Part shown: positions 31,275 through 42,225 of the stretch, one piece after another
Layout: each line of letters opens with the position of its first letter
How positions within the stretch are numbered: position 1 is the stretch's first letter
DNA from: Jacaranda mimosifolia
Taxonomy: Eukaryota; Streptophyta; Magnoliopsida; Lamiales; Bignoniaceae
DNA length: 64,000 nucleotides
Direction of reading: 5' to 3'
NCBI GenBank assembly: GCA_018894105.1
Contig: CM032124.1
Coordinates: forward strand, 1,349,501 to 1,413,500
Notes under the pieces: generated by a model
Seen by the model: the letters and a program-made list of their open reading frames with translations, nothing else
What the model was told of the DNA's origin: nothing
Databases searched by the model: none
Position numbers and translations under genes: made by a program

Positions 31275-33514
31275 TGTTGGAATAGTACCCGGTAAGCCAA
31301 TTAGATTGGCCTTGTAAAAACTATTTCCTTTTAAAATAATCTTGATTGAATGATATTGTTTATATGACCACCTTCATCTTATGCTTTATATTACTTCACT
31401 TGCACTTGGATAAAGCCCTTAGATCACACATGACTACGGGACTTGGTCAGTTCACTAGGTGGTGATCATGGAACAAATCTTACACGGTCGTGATCTTAAA
31501 TCTTCCAAGTCATAGGATCTTATGAGATGGGGCATCTAAGATCTAGATAGACTTGCACTAATGATGCATAAATCCAAGAGTTGGATATTGTTTCATTCCA
31601 TGAGCAATCTGTATGAGATACGGGTGCATGTTAGTGGGTGCTTGTTAGAGAACAAGGCACTGAAGACCCTCCGGAGAATCCACTAGATAGCCGTAGTGGC
31701 AAGTCGATAGTGATTAATTTTTCCGCTTACGCTAGTGTATATTATTAGACCTGAGGATCCATGATAACCTTGTGTTCGGTCCTCATGCTTTGACTCTTCC
31801 TTGACCACTTAGCGGGTCTTTCGGGTTGAGGTTGGGTATGAGCTACTTGGCATGGAGATTTGTGAGATCCAAGAAGGAATCTGACTCTTCGCTTTTGTGA
31901 AGGGCGAGTGCATCTCCTATGTGTTCTGTAATGGTTGATTCCAAGAAATTCTTGCGCAAGGTGGTGTGACAATTTGGAAAAGGACTTTTTCAAAAGTGAG
32001 GTCACACAAGGGAATCGAACATTGAGAATAGAGACATAGTATTGAGGTTATGAGGGAGTTGGCAAATATCTTGCTCTAAACCTCTTTTGGGAGATAGGAG
32101 GATCGTATTTGCATGGTATGCGTAGAGCTGTGATGGTTCTCCAAAATATTCATTTTGGCCAATTAGTTGGGCTCATGGGCTTGAGGTTGGACATCGACCA
32201 TGGAAATTGGGTACTTTTCAATTAATGAAATTAATTGAATTGAGTTGATTAGTTTAAAAAGAGTTTTAAACGAAAATGAATATAAGATATTCAAAAGTCA
32301 CAAAGTGTTGTGAGCTCATGTCCAATGAATGTAGAACCTATTGGGTTACACACAAAAGCCAAATAACTTCCAAAATTGATAGAACAATTTTCTAAGTGTT
32401 AGAAAAATTCACCCTTTGGTGATCGATTTTCAAGGATCCAATTTAACGGTTAATTTTGGTTTGATTAATTTAAGTGTTAAATTACTCAACTAATTTAAAG
32501 AGTTAAATTAGACCAATAATTAAGGAGTTAATTATTTGGTACCATGTTGACCATCAATTGGACAAGTTGACTTAAAGAGTTAAGTTGATTAATTTAAGTT
32601 TAAGAGTTAAGCTTATTTAATTTAAGAGTTAAATCAAAGGTTAATTAATTAAATTAAAGTGTTTAATTTAATTAATGGGAAGAATAATTTTTGGAGGGAA
32701 AATTTAAATGAAGTATTCATTTAAATTTGCATCTTAATTAATTTGGAATTAGATTCCCAATAAAACTAAAATGCACATGAAATTTAAGTAAGACTTGAAT
32801 TTGAATTTTGCCAACTTGGCATGCCACTTGGGTGGTCACCTTGAGGAAGGTGTGATTCTAGCTAGCATCACACCTTCCACCCTCTATATATAGATATAGA
32901 GTGCAAGCAAAATTTGAAAATCACATTGTTGAAAGTGTGAGAATTAGATTCTTGCATTCCCTCCAAAATATCTCTCTCTATGCATTGCATCATGAGTTGG
33001 AGCTTTGCATTTCTTCTTCTTCCCAACCTAAAAATCAACCTCCTCTACCTTATTTTATCCTTTCTAACTCCAGATTCTAGTGAGGGGAAATTGGAAAATT
33101 GTTTGGTGTGTGTATCATATCAATAGAGGCAAGGTACTGGACTTGCTCGGTTTTGGAGATCCACCTACAACAGCTTTCGGTTGGAGAATTTTTCTAGAGC
33201 GATGCAAAAGGCTTTTTAATCCATTTTTTTAAAAGTAGCTTCCCTCATGTGTGGAGGTATTCCAAATTTAATTTGGTGAGTTTTGGAGCAGTATTGCCAG
33301 GGCAAAGGTTGCCATCTTTCTGCTATGCCGATCCTAAACAGTTTCTAGATTCGAGAGATAGTTGATATTCTCCTTGTTTTTGAGCTACAAGAGGCAATTC
33401 TTCATCCTAATTTAGATCTATAGCATGAATAGATCCCTGGACGCTTGAGTAGCTTAGTTATTTTTAAGCTTATGAAATTTTAATTTATGTATCCTAACAC
33501 TACTCTTGCCTATA
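31275..33514 (+). mobile_element. Element A 3' LTR (2240 bp)
   Basis: It begins TGTTGGAATAGTACCCGGTA after the PPT-like GGCAAGTAAGAGAT (31261-31274) and ends CTCTTGCCTATA, the terminal CA having changed to TA. TTATA follows as the TSD. It aligns with the 5' LTR along its length, with a promoter-like CTCTATATATAGATATAGAG near 32882. Confidence 0.93.
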
Positions 33515-33519
33515 TTATA

Positions 33520-34246
33520 TTCATACAGTAGAGGCCTGGAAGTTGCAGAGAAAACTGGAAGTTTCGAACAAAATAAAAAGGTAATAAATAATAAAAGAAG
33601 CACACATGAATTTGTAGTAGTTTGGCAAGCCTAGTCCACTATCTAAGCTTTCACTTAGGATTTTAATTTGCAAATTTCACTAATAATTCCAAAGAGAACT
33701 TGTACAAATAAGTTCAATAAATATGAACAAGCAACTCAAACCAACTGAAACTATATTAAACAAACCGATACAACAAAAGGGAAGTAATATTCCAAAGTCT
33801 CTTAACACAAAAGACTGCAAGGATGATGGTAGTTCAGCTGGAAGTAAACAGCGCGTTGCTTTCTTTTCTTCAATAAGGTACTTCAAGAAAGCTCTTAATA
33901 AGAACTGAATATTTCTGTAAGCAAATGCTTGTTCTTCTGAATACACCTCTTCGGATTAAATAATGAGCCTTGTTTTTGTAGGAAGTTTCAACGGTAACTT
34001 TTTATAGATAAACTATAACAGTAGCTTACCATATTGGAATGACATTCTTCTATGCAAGGAGATTATCCAGCCTTTATTGATGGCTCCAAAATATACTTAC
34101 CACGTGATAGAATCCAACAATATCTTGCCAAAGTAATATACTAGGTTTAATGTGGAAATAAATCATGATTTTCTTTAAACAAGGAAACAAATATTTTTTT
34201 ATACTATTTGTCATCCACCAAAACATATAATAGAAGAATTCTAACA
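33520..34246 (-). mobile_element. Element B 3' LTR, remaining fragment
   Basis: It continues the LTR interrupted at 22931 and matches 37334-38055 (shared words GCCTGGAAGTTGC/GCCTAGAAGTTGC, AATAATAAAAGAAGCACAC, GGCAAGCCTA). It ends CTAACA and is followed by ATCCCCCTTTTTGATGATG, which on the minus strand is a polypurine tract (AAAAAGGGGGAT) at the correct place for a 3' LTR. Confidence 0.93.
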
Positions 34247-34260
34247 ATCCCCCTTTTTGA
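34247..34260 (-). other. Element B polypurine tract
   Basis: The minus strand reads TCAAAAAGGGGGAT next to the LTR edge TGTTAG. This is where second-strand synthesis would be primed and it confirms that this LTR is the 3' LTR of a minus-strand element. Confidence 0.85.
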
Positions 34261-34619
34261 TGATGACAATTATTTTGATCAAGGACTCCCCTTGATTTAT
34301 GTACTAGATGTAAAGAAAGAAAATCAAGCTGCAAATAAACATTAAAGTATGGACATTTTAGAGAGGTAAATTAGTAAGCAAAAACTTATCAAACTTCAAT
34401 TGAATCTGAGAGAAATTATCTAATTCTAGAATGAAAGTTCCACAGTAGACAATTAATGTAAATAGTAATCAAAATATAATTAAACTCCCCCTAAATATGT
34501 GAACATCAAACAAGTTTTCTTTGCAATATTCGGCTAGGTTCAGAAAATATTCAGTAAGCATAAAAGCCTTATATCAGAGTCCATGATTCATTCTCCCCCT
34601 TCATTATCAAAACAAAGCC

Positions 34620-35119
34620 TAAGTGTGTAAATGAGTCGAGCTTGGCAAAAATTGCAGGCTTGAGCTCGAGCTCGAGTTAAGAAGAAAGAGCTCGAGCTCA
34701 AGCTCAGCTCACTAATTTTTTTCAAAAACAAATTAAATATTAAATTATTAATATATATTTATTTAATAATAATTAATCAAATGTTAAATTAATAAATAGT
34801 TTAAATTATAATTATTAATATAATATATATTATAATAATTATTTTAAATTATTATATATTATAATTATTAATAAAATATAAAATTATTAATACATTATAA
34901 GTATTTAATAGTATATAATAAATATTTAAAATTAGACAAAGTAAATTATTAATATATATTATTTAATTAATAGATATAATATTTAAAAATAGAAAAAAGC
35001 TCATGAGCTTTTGAACAACTAAAATTGAGCTCAAGCTCGAAAAATTTAAGCTCGAGTAGAGCTATAATCAAGCCGGCTCACTGGGCTCATGAGCCGACTC
35101 GACTCATCTTACACTCCTA
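34620..35119. mobile_element. hAT-type miniature element inside element B (500 bp)
   Basis: The ends are TAAGTGTGTAAATGAG and CTCATCTTACACTCCTA. The interior has GAGCTCGAGCTCGAG words at both sides and a very AT-rich centre made of ATTATTAATATA words. The family resembles 4366-4861. The flanks ACAAAGCC and CAATAGGC are similar but not identical, so the TSD is weak or mutated. It lies in element B where pol should be. Confidence 0.78.
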
Positions 35120-37278
35120 CAATAGGCTGGTAAAGAATATTGTAGTTCCAAAGAATAGTTCCACGTTTGTTTCTTAAAAAAATGAAATCTTTATGATGAT
35201 GCAACTATTAATAAATTTGACGCAAAAAGAGAAAGCAAAATAAGTTTAGAGTCAATCATATTATAAATTCTTTTATCCATTATAGTGTAGCAATTATGGC
35301 TTGGGGATTTCAATAATTATTCAAAGATGCATTGACTTGTTTATCTAATACCTCTGGATGTGTCTCTGTTTCTAATGGTTTTTCATTCTGAACAACTTGA
35401 ACAATATGATCCATACTTGTAGAACTAACACTTATAGATTCTGGACATTGCCAATGAAAGTTCCAGTTCCCTTGCTAATTATCTTTGTTCCAACCATTTT
35501 TCCTTTGGTATTGTCAACAAAGAGAATACTCCATTCATTCTGAATTATTACATTTTTTAAAAAGACTGATTTGGCTCCCATAATGCATTTGGAACATCGG
35601 TGGTCATATTCCACTTCTTCTTGAGAAGTATTTTCTTGGCTGCATCCTACAAGACAAGGTTTGGTGACCTTTGGTACCATACTCTATTAGGTCCTTTTTG
35701 ATTAACTTTTGGAATCTAAATAAATTTAGTTCCAGTGTCTCTTTTTAAAGGACATCTATATGATATGTGTCCAACTGTACCATAAGTATGACATGTTTTC
35801 CCAAAATGTTTATTTTTGATGAATGATTTTATTTCGTGTTGTACTTGAGAGTTGATCACTTTACTCTTTCCTTTGAAAGATTGTTTTAAATTGTAGTTTT
35901 CTTTCAAAAGGGTAATGTTTTTCTTTTCTAACTCTTGATTTTTCTCGACTAATCTATTCCTATCATCAATACCTTTTTTTATGATATTGTTATAGTTTTC
36001 ACCAAGTTCAATCTTTTCATTAAAAGTTATCTAAAGTTGATCTTTTAGAAAACTAATCTCGTTATGTAATGTAAGAATTTCATTATGACATTTTTCATGC
36101 AAACTTCATGAACTAGGACTGTCATATTCATATTCAAAATCACTGGAATGAATTTCAGAGTGAAATGATACTTGATCTGCCATGGGGCCGTTGTCTTCAT
36201 TATTGAATTGCTCAGAGTTCGAGTCATCCAAGGTTATTGTTAATGCCTTTTGCTTTGTTTCTCTTTTTATTATGACACTCCTTTTCAACTTTGGACAATT
36301 AGGTCTTTTATGCCCAATTTCATGGCATTCGTGGCAGATAATATGTTCTAACCTTTGTTGCTCAAAATTATTCTGTTTGGTACTTCCTTCAGAACCATGT
36401 CTGGAATGATTGTTTACTTGTGCAAGCTGTTTTAGCCATCTAGTGATCTTTGTAATTTCATCATTTATGGATTTCTTGCTGAGGTCTTCATCATCTTCAG
36501 CAGGTTCCATATGATCGGAAGAAAAGGGAATCTTTTTCTTTCCTTTGTTGCCTGAGCTTTCTTCCTTAGCTGAAAGGGTCAGTATATAAGAAATAAGGGA
36601 GTCGATCAGCTCTCCCATGGTAAAAGTTTCCAAATTTTTTGCTTATTGAATTGTGGTCAATTTGGGCATCCATCTTTCAAGCAGTGAGTGTAGGATCTTC
36701 CGCACTTGCTCGCTTTTTGATATCCTCTTTCCAAGTGTAATCATTAGGTTGATGATTTTCATGAATCGAGAATACATTTAGCTTATAGATTCTTCTACTT
36801 TCATAGAAAACAATTCGTATTGTTGGGTTAGCAATGTAATTCTTTCTTGTTTTATTTGCGGTGTTCCTTCATGAGTAATTTGAAGCATGGTCCACATTTC
36901 TTTTACTGAGGAACATATGCTAACACGATTGTACTCCTCCTCAACGAAGGCACATGAGAGGATTTTTTTTTTGCCTTGGCATTCATATATAGTATTTTCT
37001 TATCTGTGATGGTAAGCTCTTTTCGCCCTTTTGGAGTCATGTTTTCATTCATAGGAATTTGTGGCCCATTAATGACAATTCACCAGAGATCGTAACCTAG
37101 TGCAACGAAGAACTCTTCGATTCTATTTTTCCAAGTTGCATAGTTCATTCCATCGAATAATGGTGGATGAGTGTGAAACTGTCCTTCTGCATAAACATCA
37201 AAACTCAAAGAAGCTATTAGGATCTTAAAACTCTGGTTGGTTAGAACATATAAATGAGCATCTGGCTCTGGTACCACT
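35120..37278 (-). pseudogene. Element B gag and truncated protease
   Basis: The minus strand from the PBS reads PLFDGMNYATWKNRIEEFF, the start of the Copia gag (UBN2) domain, then KELTITDKKILYMNAKAK, METFTMGELIDSLISYIL and an acidic linker. A CCHC zinc knuckle CHECHEIGHKRPNCP (about 36300) follows, then a second one, CHTYGTVGHISYRCP (about 35760). Beyond IWIPKVNQK-like text comes a protease remnant (FVDNTKGKMVGTKIISKGTG, about 35480). The usual catalytic DSG is not seen. Integrase, RT and RNase H are absent before the 3' LTR. Several stops break the frame. Confidence 0.85.
37264..37276 (-). other. Element B primer-binding site
   Basis: The minus strand reads TGGTACCAGAGCC, one mismatch from the initiator Met-tRNA site, two bases inside the LTR that ends at 37279. 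Confidence 0.9.
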
Positions 37279-38055
37279 TATTAGTAAATAAGGCCCCAAG
37301 AGGGGATGAATTGGAATAGAGGAATAAATTATATTCGTACAGCAATGGCCTAGAAGTTGCACAGAAAACTAGAAGTTCTGAATAGAATAAAAAGGTAATA
37401 AATAATAAAAGAAGCACACACGAATTTATAGTGGTTTGGCAAGCCTAATCCATTACCTGAACTTTCATTTAGGATTTGAATTTGCAAATTTTCACTAATA
37501 ATTCCAAAGAGAATTAGTACAAATAAGTTCAATAAATATGAACAATCGATTCAAACTATTGAAACTATATTAAACAAACCGATATAGAAAAAAGGAAGGA
37601 ATATTCCAAAGTCCCTTAACATAAAGGACGTGGCTGACGATAGTTCCAGCTGGAAGTAAACAACGCATTGCTTTCTTTTCTTGAATAAGGTACTTCAAGA
37701 AATCTGCTAATAAGAATTGAATATTTCTATAAGCAAATGCTTGTTCTTCAGAATACACCTCTTCAAATTAAATAATGAGTCTTGTTCATGCAGGAAGTTC
37801 CAATGGTAACTTTCCATAGATAAACTATAACAGTAACTTACCATATTGGAATGACATTCTTTTATGCAAGGAGATTATTCAGCCTTCATTGATGGCTCCA
37901 AAATATACTTACCATGTAAGAGAATCCAACAATATCTTGCCAAAGTAATATACTGGATTTAATATGGAAATAAATCATGATTTTCTTTAAACAAGGAAAC
38001 AAATATTTCATATTATTTGTCATCCATCAAAACTTATAATTGAAGAATCCTAACA
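37279..38055 (-). mobile_element. Element B 5' LTR (777 bp)
   Basis: Plus-strand text runs from TATTAGTAAATAAGGCC (TG changed to TA) to GAATCCTAACA. It is the intact counterpart of the split LTR. GTGGG follows at 38056, matching 22872-22876. Confidence 0.93.
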
Positions 38056-38060
38056 GTGGG

Positions 38061-39496
38061 CATGATTATAAATTTTCAATAAACAAAAAAAGAAAAAAAA
38101 ATTAAGTTAAAATTGAGTAAGAACCTACACAAATTCAATTTATTGTGGACGATAGAAAAGAAATTAAAAAAAAAAAGTTTATGAAAATATCACCTAAAAT
38201 AAAATAGTTCAATAATTTTGGCTACTTTTAGTCATTAGATTGCAAAAAATAAATGTGAATTATATCTTTTAAATATTAAACCCTTCAAGATATATTTTAT
38301 TTCAATAATTATTCAATTCACATATTTCATTGCTGCATTTTTCAGTAAATTAAAGTTTCTTAAAATGGTAATGCATCAATAAACTTTTGCCATGAATTCG
38401 GCTTTGTATAACTAACTTAGTACTAGATATTTTGGTGTATACTTAAAACATCATCATATATGGTCATTTAGAAAATCTTACCTATATTTCAAATATATGG
38501 ACATATTTTTTTAATGCTATTTTATAACGTAGACATTTTGACAATGAAAATTAGATAGGACAAAGAAGAAACATGCTGTACTAATTACTAGAAAGAGACA
38601 AAAATACATAGAAAAATCTTAAAAGCCCAAGCAAATGAAAAAGTCAATTATATTATCAATGGAGGAAAAAAATAAGGAACAACAAGTAGCACCTCTTCCT
38701 GGATCGTAGCTTTGGATGAAAAAGAGTTAGTTCCTAAAGAATGCAATTGTGTATTCGCCTATTCAATGTTTTCTAAAATCCCAAATATTTCTTATCAATC
38801 AAAAGGTCAATAATTGTTAATAAAGATATACTCTATTATAAGATGTACTTTATGGTTTTAAATAAATATCATATATGCAGACATAAATTATTATATGCTA
38901 AAAAAGTTATGTCTTAATCTCATTTTTTTAATAGGTTTGATAATTTATGATATGTATACCCAAAAATTTGTGAAATAAATAAGGTACTTAATTGCATCAT
39001 AACAATGTTGTAAGATTTGATTATGAGCCTCACATATTTTATTATGGCAATAGAAAAACTAGCTAGAATTATTCAAATGCCAAATAAATTACATGAATTT
39101 TTTAGAGGTCGTGAACTTCTGAAAAATACTTGAGTCTTGAACTGCATTTCTCTTTTATCTCATTTTGTGCAAAATTAGAAAAAGAGCTCGAATCTGCAAA
39201 GATGGAGTTTATATCTTTCAAGCACGAAGTATGGTGTATCATAATTTCTAGGATTAATTTCTAACGAGAATGGGCATGGTAACTTTTAGTTTTATTTTGT
39301 CAAAGCTAAATATGAGCTTCATAATAGAATGAAGATAGTAGAAAATCAGACTTATGATTAAAAATAATTGTGAGGAAATTTATAAAATTAATCGAGATAA
39401 ATCCATATGAAATTTTTTTTAGAAGGTTAAAGGATTATTTTTAATGAATTATATTTAGTTTCATATCTCAAAAGGAATGAAATTAGACAAATTTGT
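38061..39496. other. AT-rich stretch without recognised content
   Basis: There are no long frames and I recognise no protein or repeat. It separates element B from element F and is presumably old intergenic DNA. Confidence 0.5.
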
Positions 39497-42225
39497 TGTA
39501 GCAACCCCACTTGGGATAGCACCTAAGCCGAGGCGCCACTCAGTCCAATTTTAATACAAATCAATAGGCCCATAACAAAATTTTCAAACCTATAAGAAAT
39601 AGCAACGGATTCCAACTTAAACAAACCTTAAACAATTCCGTAACAAACAGCACATACACTAAATACATACCACAAAATTTTCCAAATTCAATTTATCAGA
39701 AACAATGGAATTTCAAACTTAACGGACTCGATAAACCATTGGGTAAATGCCATGATTCACTTTCTTACATAACAAAATATTTACATTCTTTAAGTTATTG
39801 ACATCAACATGACATATCACAACGTCTTGAGTTCATGCTTAGCATTCAGATGTTTTCCATATATACATTCAACACCTGATCTATAAAAAAATATACTCAT
39901 GTCCAGCCTGGGGTCAAATTCTTTACTTAATCCCTGTCTGAAAGAATCAAAGATAAACTGAGGGTAAATCCAAAAGGCTTAGTGAGGGATAACTGTAAGT
40001 ATAAGCGTAAGGGATCTGTTGAGGAAAAATCAACTCCATGGACCATAAATCAACAGTCAGGCAAAAACATATCAGAATATGGACAGGCAGTTAAGAAACA
40101 ATCGAATAGTCAAGAATAATCGAACAATCATAAATTGATTAGATAAAATAGATCAGATAAAAAACGTATCTTATTCCAGTTAGACTAAACTTACCTAAGT
40201 GTGAAAGCTTGGTACGAAACTTAACCTTACACAAATCGGACTAAAATTACCCAAGCGTGACCGCCTGGTACTTAACTTACTCAAGTGTGACCACCTGGTA
40301 TAAAACTTACCCAGGCATAACTTGGTACATAACTTACCCAGGCATGCTAGCTTGGTACATAACTTACCCAGGCATTACAGCTTGGTACATAACTTACCCA
40401 AGCATAACGGCTTGGTATATGACATATTGCTGACATAATGAATCAATACGAACAATATGAACAGATAATAGACAGTTAAATAACAAATCGAATAAATAAA
40501 ACATGATCGGATAATAGATTGAACAGATAATAGATGGTCGGACAACAGATAACAAGCAGATTTTGAACAATTCACAGATTTTAAATAAACATAGCTTAGT
40601 ATGGTACAAAAATAGAAAACGCTCACAAGGTTTACTCCCAATAACAGATAATTGATAGAATTGCCAGATTGGTAGACCGTCACAGGGCATACCAAATAAC
40701 ACCTAGGAGATTAGACCCTCACCTCCATAGTCTCAGAAAAGCTATCGCCGCCTACTGATTTGTGGGACCCACTTCGTCGTCACCTAACCAAAATAATATG
40801 TTCACAGTCAAAATTCACATTCAACCTTAATAGTCACAATTAAACCATTAATAGCCTAAAATTGCTAATTAACTGTTAATATAATAATTTTAGGGCTTAA
40901 GTGGTACTATTGGCCCAAAATGGCTAATAAAGTCGTTATTGCCAAAATAATCTCGATTTTCATATCAAGCTATACAACGGAACATAAACTAGTCCTCAAT
41001 TATATATTTAACCTTATATCATTATCTTAAATCAATAAACACTCCAGATATCTTAATTGTCCCAATTATTTCTAGTTAGGTCTCAATTTCTAAATTTAGG
41101 GTTTTTTGACTCAACTAACTTAATTAATCCCAAAGTTAACATGTATCAATGCAGATCTAGGTCTACTGAATCATACAACATCCATGCATGTCTATATTCA
41201 TCACCATTTATATACCAACATCTTCATTCTTAACATAATACAACATCTGGTAAGGAATAAATAGTACAATATATATATCCAACTCCGGTTATTACCCACG
41301 ATTTGCTCAATCGAACCTTAAATTCACGAACCAAATGCACTACTGCGATCACCGCAATAAGGAAAAGATTCTGTCCCAGAACCGCCGCCGTTGCCGCCAG
41401 AGCAGACTAAACTTACCACCAAATTGTTCCTCTCAGCCCCCTGGATCCAAACCTACAACCAGTTTCAAGTTTTGGAGCCAAAATCGTCACCAAATCTTGC
41501 CTGAAAATCACAGCCACCAAACCCGTCTCCGTCTCCGATCACCTTTGTTCTGCCATCGCTGCCATTTCTAACCTCCGGGTAAGGGTACCATGGTGGGCAC
41601 TGAGCTGAGGGCTTCAATCTCTACTACCCAGAACTCATCTCTGTCACTGATATACCATCGTCCGCCAGCCTCATTGTGGTCAAACTTCAAGCTTTAAAAT
41701 TTAATGGTCTCGCTGTTCAATTGCTGTGCATGTGACTTCGCCGGGTTATGGGTGAGGAGAAGAAGAAGAAAAATAGCTTGGTTTGTGAAGATTTTAGCTG
41801 CCGGAAGAAATTACCGGTGGGAGAGGGGGAAATGCCGTGGTGAAGAAGGTGATGGAAATAGGGGGAGGGGGGAAATGAAGATAGTATATTATATAATTAA
41901 CTTTTCCTAAATTATAGGTTGACCCCAAATAATTTTGGTCAAATTTCAATTAAGTCCTCCAAGATTTCAACGAACTCCAATTCAGACCCCAGATTAAGAA
42001 ATGCTCTAATTAGCCCCTTTGACCTAAAATATTAGCCATGCAAATCCTAAAAATTCTCAAGTTAGTCTAATAAAGTCTTCCAAAATTCCATTTTGACCCC
42101 AAAACTTTCAAATTTTTTACAAGTAAGTTATTTTTATTTATTTTTCCAGCCCTAAAATCCAATCAACCAATACCTTAATTTCTAAATCCTTATTTTTCAA
42201 AATACTAAATTTTAGGGGTGTTATA
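39497..42225 (-). mobile_element. Element F 3' LTR (2.7 kb), Ty3/Gypsy
   Basis: On the minus strand it begins TATAACACCCCTAAAATTTAG (TG changed to TA) and ends GGTTGCTACA. The last 0.5 kb on that strand matches the truncated LTR at 44661-45190 (shared GGGATAGCACC(T/C)AAGCCGAG, ATACATACCACAAAA, CATATATACATTC). It contains a 33-bp minisatellite and a G-rich stretch at 41745-41885. Small frames inside (41335-41910) are not genes. Confidence 0.82.
40190..40425. repeat. About 33-bp minisatellite in element F LTR
   Basis: About seven copies of AACTTACCCAGGCATNNNGGCTTGGTACAT, with variants ACCCAAGCGTGACCGCCTGG and ACTCAAGTGTGACCACCTGG. Spacing is about 27-34 bp. The truncated LTR partner stops before this point, so it cannot be compared. 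Confidence 0.85.

Larger units (their letters stand above)
22932..33514 (+). mobile_element. Copia element A (plus), full-length but degenerate, TSD TTATA
   Basis: Two LTRs of 2244 bp and 2240 bp flank an internal region with PBS, gag, protease, integrase, RT and RNase H in Copia order. TTATA stands outside both ends (22927-22931 and 33515-33519). The LTRs differ by many substitutions and small indels, so the insertion is not recent. The coding region is full of stops. A solo LTR of the same family is at 13251-15472. I do not assign a lineage. Confidence 0.95.
22877..38055 (-). mobile_element. Copia element B (minus), with exact GTGGG TSD and nested elements
   Basis: The outer ends are TGTTAG at 22877 and CTAACA at 38055, with GTGGG immediately outside both (22872-22876, 38056-38060). 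The LTRs are 782 bp (left, once the insert is removed: 22877-22931 plus 33520-34246) and 777 bp (right: 37279-38055). On the minus strand the right LTR is the 5' LTR, followed by a PBS at 37264-37276, gag and the start of protease; the rest of pol is deleted. Element A (22932-33514) and a hAT-type element (34620-35119) are inserted. The mobile part is dead but its ends are intact. Confidence 0.95.
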
